Assembly: GCF_900099735.1 (NCBI RefSeq) | Contig: NZ_FNDT01000003.1 | Coordinates: 1-64,000, forward strand | Source of the DNA: Arthrobacter subterraneus | Lineage (GTDB): Bacteria; Actinomycetota; Actinomycetes; Actinomycetales; Micrococcaceae | Direction of reading: 5' to 3' | DNA length: 64,000 bases | In this document: one piece after another, positions 17,148 through 26,948 of the stretch | Layout: each line of letters opens with the position of its first letter | Position numbering within the stretch: position 1 is the first letter of the stretch | The notes under the pieces: generated by a model | The model's input: the letters and a program-made list of their open reading frames with translations, nothing else | What the model was told of the DNA's origin: nothing | Databases searched by the model: none | Translations under genes and position numbers: made by a program

Positions 17148-18032
17148 CTAGCGGACAGCGACGCGGAGCTTGTTCCGCCAGGGGTCGTCAAACCGCAGTT
17201 CGCGGCCGGTGTGGTGGTGAGCAATGCCCGCTACCTTCAGCCGGTCGGCAAGTGCTCCGACCTCGTCAGCGTGCGGTACTTCGATGAGGACCTCACCGAG
17301 GCCGAGGGTGTCCTTGCGCGGTCCGGCTCCGCGGCTGTTCCAGACGTTCATCGCCATGTGGTGGTGATACCCGCCGGCAGAGACGAACAGCGCCTGGCCG
17401 TGCCAGCCGGCGGTCCGCTCGAATCCAAGGGTGTCGACGTAGAACTGTTCGGCCGTCCGGACGTCTCCCACCTGAAGATGAACGTGACCGACATCGGCGG
17501 CCGCCTTCTGCTGGTTCGCGACTGACTCCTCCGTGAGGTTGCTCTCAAGGTAGTGCCTGGGCGGCAGCGGCGCGTTGTCCATGACGACGGTGCGCCTGCC
17601 TTCGGTGGTGGTCCAGTCCCAGGTTTCACGGGGCTTGTCGAAATACAGTTCAATCCCATTGCCCTCGGGATCCGTGAAGTAGAACGCTTCGCTGACCAGG
17701 TGGTCCGCACTTCCCACGTAACGGCCGTCGGCTGACTGCGCGACCTGCGCCGCGGTTGCAACCGTCGCAGCGAGATCGGAGCGGCTGGAAAACAGCAGTG
17801 CAGTGTGGAAGAGGCCGGCCTCGGTGGGTTCCGGCAGCGCAAGGCCGGCAGCGGGGGCGAGATGGATAAGCCGCTGACCGGCGCGGCCAAGGTAAAGTCC
17901 GCCGTCGGACTCCGCGATATCCACCAGGCCGAGTGCGCTCCGGTAGTAGTTGGCCATGCGGTCAAGATTTCCCACCTTGAGCATCACTGTGCCCATCGCG
18001 GTTTCTGCAGGCAGCAGGTCCTGAGCGTTCAT
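17148..18032 (-). CDS. VOC family protein, two-domain ring-cleaving dioxygenase/glyoxalase-like
   Basis: This 294-residue protein has two vicinal-oxygen-chelate modules: residues 12-135 (MGTVMLKVGNLDRMANYYRSALG, FYFTDPEGNGIELY) and 180-290 (GHVHLQVGDVRTAEQFYVDTLGFE, ALFVSAGGYHHHMAMNVW). Candidate metal ligands are His in GHVHL, HHH and Glu in GEVLIE. Close in layout to the CatE/MhqE-type extradiol dioxygenases induced by quinones and catechols; the substrate cannot be read from sequence. GGAGGAAAA precedes ATG 18032. The upstream region carries a 21-bp tandem duplication. It sits between ffh and rpsP, an insertion in a conserved gene order. Confidence 0.82.
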   Translation of the reverse strand: MNAQDLLPAETAMGTVMLKVGNLDRMANYYRSALGLVDIAESDGGLYLGRAGQRLIHLAPAAGLALPEPTEAGLFHTALLFSSRSDLAATVATAAQVAQSADGRYVGSADHLVSEAFYFTDPEGNGIELYFDKPRETWDWTTTEGRRTVVMDNAPLPPRHYLESNLTEESVANQQKAAADVGHVHLQVGDVRTAEQFYVDTLGFERTAGWHGQALFVSAGGYHHHMAMNVWNSRGAGPRKDTLGLGEVLIEVPHADEVGALADRLKVAGIAHHHTGRELRFDDPWRNKLRVAVR

Positions 18033-18087
18033 TTTTCCTCCAAGCGTGTGGTTATATCTTCCAACTACTTGAAGGTTTAACTTATTC

Positions 18088-18129
18088 CCAGGCTGTTCAG
18101 TTGGTCAACCAGGCTGTTCAGTTGGTCAA
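18088..18129. repeat. Perfect 21-bp tandem duplication in the VOC gene promoter
   Basis: Two exact 21-bp copies abut at 18088-18108 and 18109-18129. On the minus strand each copy starts TTGACC, a good -35 hexamer. The proximal one is followed after 16 bases by AATAAG, a possible -10, 21-26 bases from its end. An imperfect palindrome CTTCAA...TTGGAAG lies just downstream, a possible repressor site. The duplication doubles the -35 region or an operator contained in it. Confidence 0.75.
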
Positions 18130-18160
18130 TGGGCACAGCAGGAAACCTGCAGCCTATGCG

Positions 18161-18856
18161 CTACGCGGCATGGCTGCGCACGAACTCCCGGATGAGCGCG
18201 TTGCCCTCTTCCGTATCCTGGGGGCGGTGTCCGCCGCCCACTACCCGGTGCACAGCACCGGTTCCGGCCAGATAACCGGCCACCTCTTCATAGAGCGGCT
18301 CCCACCCGCCGGTCAGCACGAGGGTAGGAACGCCCGGGACGATCTCCAGCGGCGCTTCCCACGGCGGCGCCTGCATTCTGAGCCGCCGGGCACGATGACG
18401 GTCCTCAGCGCTCATGAGCGGGCGCGGTTCGGAGGCGAAGACGGCCCGGGCAAATTCGCGGTGAAATTCCGCATCGGTCAAGTCCGCTGCACGGGCGAAC
18501 AGCGGCTCAACCCGGGCGCGGTGGGCTGCGGTGGCGGGAAGTTCCTGCGTCAGGGACAGGCAGGCCGGCTCCGCGAGGACGAGCGATTTCACCAGCTCGG
18601 GCCGTTCAAGCGCGACCATCATGGCTGAAACGGCACCCTGTGACGCTGCGACCACATGGCCGCCCTCCCCCAGCGCATCCCGGACAATCTGCTGGTCCGC
18701 AAGAAAGTCCGTGGGCAGGGGCTCGAGGACCGGATCAAAGCCATGGCGGCGCAGAAACAGGCAATCGAAATCCAGCGCCATCCCGTGCTGCCTGGGCCAG
18801 GCTGCCGCGCCGAAGGTTCCTGCGCCGTGCACGAAGACAACGCGAGTGCTTTTCAT
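18161..18856 (-). CDS. Alpha/beta hydrolase
   Basis: This 231-residue cytoplasmic protein has the alpha/beta hydrolase fold: VVFVHGAGTFG (oxyanion-hole HG), nucleophile elbow AASQGAVSAM (Ser in SxG form A-x-S-x-G), and a C-terminal GGGHRPQD His. The acid is probably in the LVLTGGWEP region, where the usual GxxD is replaced by Glu. The substrate is unknown. It lies 55 bases after ffh on the same strand and 128 bases before the VOC gene, so the two enzymes may respond to the same stress, but no shared transcript is proven. Confidence 0.8.
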   Translation of the reverse strand: MKSTRVVFVHGAGTFGAAAWPRQHGMALDFDCLFLRRHGFDPVLEPLPTDFLADQQIVRDALGEGGHVVAASQGAVSAMMVALERPELVKSLVLAEPACLSLTQELPATAAHRARVEPLFARAADLTDAEFHREFARAVFASEPRPLMSAEDRHRARRLRMQAPPWEAPLEIVPGVPTLVLTGGWEPLYEEVAGYLAGTGAVHRVVGGGHRPQDTEEGNALIREFVRSHAA

Positions 18857-18911
18857 GTCCTCAACCTAGCTGCCGCCCCGGACATTCCGTTCCGACCGAC
18901 AGCATCCCGGC

Positions 18912-20495
18912 CTACTTGCCGAGGAACTTCTCGAAGCCCTTGGGAAGGTTGAGGGACGAGGGATCGAAATCGTTCTGCTGGCCGAAAGCAGCGCCCGTCG
19001 GCACCGAAGCCCGCTGGCCGTTCCGCCGTGCTTCGGCGGCAGCTGCCTCCTGCGCGGCCTTCGCGGGATTGCCGGAACGCGGCTTCTTCTTTCCCTTGGT
19101 GTTCGCCTTGCCCTTCCGCGCGCCTCCCGAGAACCCTCCGGGACCAGGCATCCCCGGCATGCCCGGGATACCGCCGCCGGCGGCCATCTTGCGCATCATC
19201 TTCTGCGCCTGCCCGAAACGCTCCAGCAGCCCGTTGACCTCGGAGACATGGACGCCGGAGCCTCGCGCGATGCGGGCACGGCGGGATCCGTTGATGATCT
19301 TCGGCGCCACGCGCTCATGCGGGGTCATGGAACGGACAATCGCCTCTACCCGGTCGATCTCCCGCTCGTCGAAGTTTTCCAGCTGCTGCCGCATGTTGGC
19401 GGCTCCGGGCATCATCATGAGCATCTTCTTCATGGAGCCCATGTTGCGGATCTGCTGCATCTGAGCCAGGAAGTCATCGAGCGTGAAGTCCTCCTGGTCG
19501 GCGAACTTCTTCGCCATCCGGGCGGCTTCGTCCTTGTCCCACGCCTGCTCGGCCTGCTCGATCAGGGTGAGGATGTCGCCCATGTCGAGAATGCGGGATG
19601 CCATACGGTCCGGGTGGAAGACCTCGAAGTCCGTGAGCGCCTCGCCGGTGGAGGCGAACATCACAGGCTTGCCGGTAACCGAGGCGACGGAGAGTGCTGC
19701 ACCGCCGCGTGCATCGCCGTCGAGCTTGGTCAGGACCACACCGGTGAAGTTGACGCCCTCATTGAAGGCCTGTGCAGTGTTGACCGCATCCTGGCCGATC
19801 ATGGCGTCGATCACGAAGAGCACTTCGTCAGGGTTCACTGCGTCGCGGATATCGGACGCCTGCCGCATCAGCTCTTCATCAATGCCCAGCCGGCCGGCGG
19901 TGTCGACGATGACGACGTCATGGAGCCTGGTGCGTGCCTCGGCAACTCCCTGCCGGGCAACCTCCACAGGATTTCCCGTAGCCGACTCGAATTCGGAGCT
20001 GACGCCCGGATGGGGAGCAAAGACAGGAACTCCGGCCCGCTGTCCGTTCACCTGCAGCTGTTTCACCGCGTTTGGCCGCTGCAGGTCACATGCCACCAGC
20101 AGCGGGCTGTGCCCCTGGCCCTTGAGCCACTTGGCGAGCTTGCCCGCAAGGGTGGTCTTGCCGGCGCCCTGCAGGCCCGCCAGCATGATGACCGTCGGGG
20201 GGTTCTTGGCAAGGCGCAGCCGCCGGGTCTCGCCGCCGAGGATGCCCACGAGCTCCTCGTTGACGATCTTGACAACCTGCTGCCCGGGGTTCAGCGCCTG
20301 GGACACTTCCAGGCCGAGGGCGCGTTCCTTGACCTGCGCCGCGAACGCACGCACCACAGGCACGGCAACATCCGCGTCGAGCAGCGCGCGACGGATCTCG
20401 CGAACGGTGGCATCGACATCGGCCTCTGACAGGCGCCCCTTGCCGCGAAGGTTCTTGAAGGTCGCTGTCAACCGGTCTGAGAGTGAATTGAACAC
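18912..20495 (-). CDS. ffh: Signal recognition particle protein Ffh
   Basis: Ffh binds signal sequences on nascent chains with the 4.5S RNA and docks to FtsY. The 527-residue GTPase has the N domain (1-95), the G domain (GLQGAGKTTLAGKLA, DTAGRLG, TKLDGDARGG) and a Met-rich M domain (about 300-440: MGSMKKMLMMMPGAANMRQQL) ending in a Gly/Met/Pro and basic tail. The GTG at 20495 (VFNSLSDRLTATF) matches the family start; a TTG at 20534 would add 13 atypical residues. Its receptor partner FtsY is encoded at 25.7-26.9 kb. Confidence 0.96.
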   Translation of the reverse strand: MFNSLSDRLTATFKNLRGKGRLSEADVDATVREIRRALLDADVAVPVVRAFAAQVKERALGLEVSQALNPGQQVVKIVNEELVGILGGETRRLRLAKNPPTVIMLAGLQGAGKTTLAGKLAKWLKGQGHSPLLVACDLQRPNAVKQLQVNGQRAGVPVFAPHPGVSSEFESATGNPVEVARQGVAEARTRLHDVVIVDTAGRLGIDEELMRQASDIRDAVNPDEVLFVIDAMIGQDAVNTAQAFNEGVNFTGVVLTKLDGDARGGAALSVASVTGKPVMFASTGEALTDFEVFHPDRMASRILDMGDILTLIEQAEQAWDKDEAARMAKKFADQEDFTLDDFLAQMQQIRNMGSMKKMLMMMPGAANMRQQLENFDEREIDRVEAIVRSMTPHERVAPKIINGSRRARIARGSGVHVSEVNGLLERFGQAQKMMRKMAAGGGIPGMPGMPGPGGFSGGARKGKANTKGKKKPRSGNPAKAAQEAAAAEARRNGQRASVPTGAAFGQQNDFDPSSLNLPKGFEKFLGK

Positions 20496-20608
20496 GGTGC
20501 GTGAACTGCTTTCCTCGAACTCAAGTGGATTCAACTATCAAGGGTAGCAACTGGGTTGGTTCCCCCGGACAGCAGACAGCCGCACCCTGACAGTGGCAGG
20601 GTGGAGGA

Positions 20609-22033
20609 GTGACTACACATGCGATTGATGAACAGGCCTCGGGACACCGGTTCCGCGGACAGGCCATACGTACGCTGCTGATTCTCGGTGCGTCCGGCGA
20701 CCTCACCGGCCGGCTGCTGCTCCCCGGGCTTGCCAGGCTGGTCAGGCATGGGAAGGCCGAGGACCTTGCCCTCGTAGGCGCCGGATCGGATGCGTGGACC
20801 GCCGAAGACTGGCAGGGAAGACTGGCGACGTCCTTCGCAGCTGCCACGCCGGATTCCGGCACGGCAGACGACGGCGGCGCCCTGGCACGGATCTGCGCGG
20901 CCAGCACCTACCACCAGGTGGACGTCACCGCTGACGGTGCACTGGCCGGCCTGATCGCCGGGCTTGAACCTCCCGTTGCGATTTATTTTGCGCTGCCGCC
21001 CGCTGTCAGCGAGAAGGCCAGCGCAAAGCTCGGTCCGGGCGACCTGCCGGAAGGTTCCCGCCTGGTGCTGGAAAAGCCCTTCGGCACCGACCTGGAGTCG
21101 GCGAGCCGGCTGAACTCCATCCTTGCCCGGCTGGTGCCCGAGGACCACATTCACCGGGTTGACCACTTCCTCGGCAAGGCGACGGTCCTGAACATCCTTG
21201 GGCTGCGCTTCGCGAACCGGTTCCTCGAACCGGTGTGGAACAGCCTCCATATCGATTCCGTCGACATTGTCTTCGATGAGGAGCTGACGCTCGAGAACCG
21301 TGCCCGCTATTACGACGGCGCCGGGGCACTCAAGGACATGATCCAGAGCCACCTGCTGCAGGTAATGGCCCTGCTTGCCATGAACGCCCCGTCAACACTG
21401 CACGAGCGGGACCTGCGCGATCACGTCGGCACTGTCCTGAGGGCCAGTTCCGTGCACCCGGACTTCAGGGAGAGCACCCGGCGTGCCCGGTACACCGCGG
21501 GAAACATCGGCGGGCGGGAGGTTCCCAACTACGTGGATGAAACCGGCGTCGACCCGTCCCGCGGAACCGAAACCCTCGCCGAAATAGTGGTGTCGATCAA
21601 TAACGAGCGGTGGGCTGGAGTGCCGTTCCGGCTGAGATCCGGAAAGGCACTGGGGAGGACCCGCAAGGAAGCAGTCATCACCTTCAAGCCCGTGAACCAC
21701 CTCCCGGACGGTTTCACAGGGGTAGACTCCCCCACCCGCCTGCGGATCGGATTCGGTCCGGACACCCTCCAGCTGGACATTGACGTCAACGGACCCGGTG
21801 ACGTTTTCTGCCTCGACCGCGCAACCCTGCAGGCGGAGCTGAATGCCTCGGAACTGCTTCCCTACGGTGAAGTGCTCGACGGCGTCCTGTCGGGTGATCC
21901 GACCCTGTCGGTCCGCGGCGATACCGCAGAGGACTGCTGGCGCATCGTGGAACCTGTCCTGGCGGCGTGGAAAGCGGATGAGGTTCCCATGGACGAGTAC
22001 GCGGCGGGCTCGGACGGCCCACCCAACTGGTGA
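20609..22033 (+). CDS. zwf: Glucose-6-phosphate dehydrogenase
   Basis: Zwf oxidises glucose 6-phosphate to 6-phosphogluconolactone with NADP+, feeding NADPH to biosynthesis such as FASII. The 474-residue protein has the coenzyme fold GASGDLTGRLLLPG, LEKPFGTD and the active-site HRVDHFLGKATV, and the C-terminal domain with RSGKALG. It starts at GTG 20609 with AGGGTGGAGGA directly before. It is divergent from ffh across 113 bases and not next to other pentose-phosphate genes, so it may be a second copy beside one in the usual tal/opcA locus. Confidence 0.92.
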   Translation: MTTHAIDEQASGHRFRGQAIRTLLILGASGDLTGRLLLPGLARLVRHGKAEDLALVGAGSDAWTAEDWQGRLATSFAAATPDSGTADDGGALARICAASTYHQVDVTADGALAGLIAGLEPPVAIYFALPPAVSEKASAKLGPGDLPEGSRLVLEKPFGTDLESASRLNSILARLVPEDHIHRVDHFLGKATVLNILGLRFANRFLEPVWNSLHIDSVDIVFDEELTLENRARYYDGAGALKDMIQSHLLQVMALLAMNAPSTLHERDLRDHVGTVLRASSVHPDFRESTRRARYTAGNIGGREVPNYVDETGVDPSRGTETLAEIVVSINNERWAGVPFRLRSGKALGRTRKEAVITFKPVNHLPDGFTGVDSPTRLRIGFGPDTLQLDIDVNGPGDVFCLDRATLQAELNASELLPYGEVLDGVLSGDPTLSVRGDTAEDCWRIVEPVLAAWKADEVPMDEYAAGSDGPPNW

Positions 22034-22055
22034 CCCTGCGTTCAACCCGCCTTGC

Positions 22056-22089
22056 GGGGCCGGCCCGCGCCCGGACGCGGCCCGGCCCC
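22056..22089. terminator. GC-rich hairpin between convergent zwf and sugar dehydrogenase genes
   Basis: An imperfect 14-bp stem (22056-22069 with 22076-22089, all G/C with one mismatched pair) closes a CCCGGA loop. It fills the 63-base gap between two convergent genes and could stop both transcripts. No T run. Confidence 0.6.
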
Positions 22090-22096
22090 TCCGGCG

Positions 22097-23566
22097 TCAG
22101 TCCCGGCAGTCGGCGTCGTCAGCGCACTCACGGACCAGCTTCATGACCACGCCGCGCTCCTCATCGGGGCCGCCGCTCTTGTTGGCCAGGACGTAGAGCT
22201 CTCCGTCCATGTCCTCACCGATTCCGAGCACAAAGAGATTGATGTGCCCGTTGACCAGGTTGAAGACCTTCGGTGTGCGGTCCCGGGGGTCCGCGGTATC
22301 GGTCTCATCGACGTACAGAACCCGGCCGTTCGCGGAGTGGAAGCCGTCTGAATAGTCGCCGAGGACATACGTTCCGTACAGTTCAGGCAACTCGGATCCC
22401 CGATAGACAAAGCCGCCGATTGTTGCGACACCCTCATCATGGTCGTACTGGGCAACCGGATCTATCAGCCCCGGCGGGAACCCCGGAGTATCGGCGTAGA
22501 CAAACCCGTCAGAGGCGAAACCCATGAGTTCGGTGCCGCCGGGATTGAACTGGAACGTTCCTTCCTTCACCCGCCACCCGTAGTTTCCGCCCTGCTGGAT
22601 GGGTCCATCGACCTCTTCGATACTGTTCTGTCCGACGTCGGCGGTCCAGATCAGTCCAGTTCCACCGAGATCGGCGCGGTCTGACGAGGCGCGGAACGGG
22701 TTCCGGAATCCGTAGGCGTAGATCTCCGGTGCGGCGCTCGCCTGCGGGTCCATTCTGAGGATCTTGCCCAGCAGGTTCGACAGGTCCTGGGCGTTGCCCG
22801 CACCCTCGTGACTGATGCACGGGCCCTCGCCGGCAAGACCCTGCTGCCCGAACTGGTCGTCCGCACACCCGCCGTCGCCGGAGGTGATGTAGAGCAGGTG
22901 CCGGTCAGCGGCGGTGGTACCGAAGAAGATCGCGCCGCCGTTGTGATTGAACTGCGGCTCCTCGATGGTGAGCACCACCCGGCTGGCCGATTCCTGCGGC
23001 GTGATCGCCCCTCTGGCCAGCGGGTCCATCCCGGGGTTGGGGACGGTCCATTCCCGGACGGTGGCGAGGTGGTTGGGCTGCTGATCCGGCGTTGATGCCG
23101 TGCCCGGTATAGGCTCCGAGGTCATCGTGTACAGCAATCCGTTGACAGCAAAATCGGGATGGAAGGCGGCGCCGAGGAAGCCCCGCTCGTCGGCATCCAG
23201 GATCAGCGGCACCAGGAGGGAGCCGACATCGAGGACCCGGCTTTTCGCACCCGTCTCCGTGTTGACGGCCCAGAGGGGCCCGTCCTGGTCCACCACGAAC
23301 AGGACGTCCGCGATACCCGGAGCGTAGGTCCCCCAGTTGGGCGCGGTCAGGCCATCGCCTTCCGCAATGGTCTGCAGTTCCAACTGGATGGCACCGTCAT
23401 CGATGTGCCCGGGAATCGGGTCGTCGATCGGCTCGGGTGCGTTATTTGACGGTCCGGCCGTCGCAATGCCGGCTGATCCGGCAAGAACAAGACTGAAAGC
23501 CAACCCGGTGAGGCCAAGAATGAGGCGTGGTCCGGCGTGTGTATGAGGTTGCATGTAGATCGCCAT
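22097..23566 (-). CDS. Secreted PQQ-type sugar (glucose/sorbosone) dehydrogenase
   Basis: This 489-residue six-bladed beta-propeller of the GSDH/Asd family has an N-terminal signal peptide (1-37; hydrophobic stretch LILGLTGLAFSLVLAGSAG, likely cleavage after IATA), so it acts outside the cell. Family motifs include ERGFLGAAFHPDF, FNHNGGAIFFG, LYITSGDGG, NLLGKILRMDP, IYAYGFRNPFR, WTADVGQNSIEEVD and NYGWRVKEG. Known members oxidise aldoses with PQQ, but many homologues have unknown substrates, and no pqq genes are in the window. It is single, convergent with zwf, and separated from glnK by a terminator. Confidence 0.85.
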   Translation of the reverse strand: MAIYMQPHTHAGPRLILGLTGLAFSLVLAGSAGIATAGPSNNAPEPIDDPIPGHIDDGAIQLELQTIAEGDGLTAPNWGTYAPGIADVLFVVDQDGPLWAVNTETGAKSRVLDVGSLLVPLILDADERGFLGAAFHPDFAVNGLLYTMTSEPIPGTASTPDQQPNHLATVREWTVPNPGMDPLARGAITPQESASRVVLTIEEPQFNHNGGAIFFGTTAADRHLLYITSGDGGCADDQFGQQGLAGEGPCISHEGAGNAQDLSNLLGKILRMDPQASAAPEIYAYGFRNPFRASSDRADLGGTGLIWTADVGQNSIEEVDGPIQQGGNYGWRVKEGTFQFNPGGTELMGFASDGFVYADTPGFPPGLIDPVAQYDHDEGVATIGGFVYRGSELPELYGTYVLGDYSDGFHSANGRVLYVDETDTADPRDRTPKVFNLVNGHINLFVLGIGEDMDGELYVLANKSGGPDEERGVVMKLVRECADDADCRD

Positions 23567-23748
23567 CCTTCAGGCGGATCCAGCGAGACCTTCGAATAGG
23601 AAAGAGGAAGAATTGTCCCCGCCCGGTGATCAGCAAGTCAGCTGAAGACCGGAAGACCGATCTTGTATGGGACGTTTCAAACGGCGCACTCGTTACGACG
23701 CCGATGCTACACCCGCGCTATCAGGTTACGGAAGAATAACGGACACAC

Positions 23749-23787
23749 GAAAAATGCGGGCCCCCCGCAACCGGAGGGCCCGCATTT
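23749..23787 (-). terminator. Intrinsic terminator of amtB-glnK
   Basis: Perfect 12-bp inverted repeat (arms 23752-23763 and 23776-23787) followed on the minus strand by a run of five T. It begins 12 bases after the glnK stop. No glnD follows, unlike the amtB-glnK-glnD order of many Actinobacteria. Confidence 0.9.
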
Positions 23788-23798
23788 CCGGCGTCGGA

Positions 23799-25441
<1,643 letters not shown>

Positions 25442-25501
25442 CGTTACGTCCTCTCGCGAGTGGCGGGCACTTCCCGCTCGAGAAAAGTCTCGCAATGGCG
25501 T

Positions 25502-25539
25502 GTTTCCGTACCTTGGGAATTGTGTTGCCGGCACGTTAC
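25502..25539 (-). promoter_or_regulatory. Candidate GlnR box upstream of amtB
   Basis: On the minus strand GTAAC (25539-25535), 6 bases, GCAAC (25528-25524), then after 17 bases GAAAC (25506-25502). This reproduces the GTnAC-n6-GnAAC half-site pair and the 5-6-5-6-5-6-5 spacing described for GlnR in Streptomyces; the third box (CCCAA) is degenerate. Placement before amtB-glnK, the classic GlnR target, supports the call. Confidence 0.6.
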
Positions 25540-25627
25540 GGCGGATTCACTGACGTAAAGAGTGCGTGACCGGATTGTTTCGGCCGTGTTTCATCCGCCG
25601 TTGTTCCGGCGGACCGCCGTTAAAACC

Positions 25628-25661
25628 GCGTGCCCCGCAGCCTGTGTGGGGCTGCGGGGCA
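25628..25661 (-). terminator. Intrinsic terminator of ftsY
   Basis: Perfect 12-bp stem (25631-25642 with 25650-25661), loop of 7, followed on the minus strand by CGCGGTTTTAA. It lies 16 bases after the ftsY stop and upstream of the amtB control region. Confidence 0.85.
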
Positions 25662-25676
25662 AGTCGATGCGTTGGG

Positions 25677-26882
25677 TCAGTTCAGGAGTGCGTCCACAAA
25701 CGCTTCGGCCTCGAACGGCGCGAGATCGTCCGCACCCTCACCGAGGCCGATCAGCTTCACGGGCACCCCCAGCGAGCGCTGGATGGCGACGACGATGCCG
25801 CCCTTGGCAGTTCCGTCCAGCTTTGTGAGGACAATGCCGGTGATGTTGACGACTTCAGCGAACACCTTCGCCTGGTTCAGCCCGTTCTGTCCGGTGGTTG
25901 CGTCGAGAACCAGCAGGACCTCGTCCACTGTGCCCTGCTTCTCGATGACCCGCTTGACCTTGCCGAGCTCGTCCATCAGACCGACCTTGTTCTGTAGCCG
26001 GCCCGCCGTGTCGATCATGACGACGTCGACCTCACCCTCGATTCCGGCCTTGACGGCCTCGAAGGCGACGGAGGCAGGGTCTGCGCCGTCGACGTCGGAC
26101 TTCACGGTGGGCACTCCCACCCGCTGTCCCCAGGTGGCCAGCTGCTCCGCAGCTGCGGCGCGGAACGTGTCAGCTGCTCCGAGCAGTACATCCTTGTCTT
26201 CGGCGACGAGCACCCGGGCCAGCTTGCCCACCGTGGTGGTCTTGCCTACACCGTTCACGCCGACCACCATGACGATCGCCGGCCGGTCCGCGTGGCGGTC
26301 GGTGGCAAGCGTCCGGTCCATGGTCGGGTCCACGAGCCTGATCAGCTCCTCCCGGAGCATGGTCTTGACCTCTTCGGGGCTGCGGCTGCCGGCGACCTTC
26401 ACGCGTTCCCGGAGCGCATCCACGAGATCGGTGGTGGGTTCGGTGCCGAGGTCCGCCAGGAGCAGCGTCTCCTCGATCTCATCCCAGACGTCCTCATCGA
26501 TGCGGTCGCGGGAAAGCAGAGCGAGGAGGCCCTTGCCGAGCGCGTTGTTGGATTTGACCAGCCGCGCGCGCAGCCGGGCGAGGCGTCCCTGTACCGGGTC
26601 CGGTGTCTCCACCGGGATGGTCTCGACTCCGGTCCGGGTCTCCTCGAGATCCCTCAGATCGTCAGGAACGACGACGTCGGGGCCGGTGTCGAGGTCGGCC
26701 GGCCTTTCGAGCGTGTCGGTGCCGACACCGCGTGAAGCGGTTGCGCCGTCGTCGTCCGGGTCCCGCGTGGTGGTGTAGGTGCCCGGCGGCGTGCGGCGGG
26801 AGCGCACCAGCAGAGCGGCGAGCGACCCCAGGACGCCCAGCGCTACGAGGACATAAATGACTATCGGGAGGATCTCGTTCAC
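25677..26882 (-). CDS. ftsY: Signal recognition particle receptor FtsY
   Basis: FtsY receives ribosome-SRP complexes at the membrane. The 401-residue protein has an N-terminal transmembrane helix (about 4-26, ILPIVIYVLVALGVLGSLAALLV split as one span), as in Actinobacteria, an acidic linker (to about 85), the N domain, and the GTPase domain with GVNGVGKTTTVGKLA, DTAGRLQNK and TKLDGTAKGG. The GTG at 26882 is preceded by GGAAAC. A longer frame to 26972 lacks homology. Divergent from the MFS gene. Confidence 0.95.
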   Translation of the reverse strand: MNEILPIVIYVLVALGVLGSLAALLVRSRRTPPGTYTTTRDPDDDGATASRGVGTDTLERPADLDTGPDVVVPDDLRDLEETRTGVETIPVETPDPVQGRLARLRARLVKSNNALGKGLLALLSRDRIDEDVWDEIEETLLLADLGTEPTTDLVDALRERVKVAGSRSPEEVKTMLREELIRLVDPTMDRTLATDRHADRPAIVMVVGVNGVGKTTTVGKLARVLVAEDKDVLLGAADTFRAAAAEQLATWGQRVGVPTVKSDVDGADPASVAFEAVKAGIEGEVDVVMIDTAGRLQNKVGLMDELGKVKRVIEKQGTVDEVLLVLDATTGQNGLNQAKVFAEVVNITGIVLTKLDGTAKGGIVVAIQRSLGVPVKLIGLGEGADDLAPFEAEAFVDALLN

Positions 26883-26948
26883 GTTTCCAAGCTTCTCACA
26901 CGGGCCGCGGGCGTACAGGGCGGCCGGAAACTGGGACAATCGGACATT

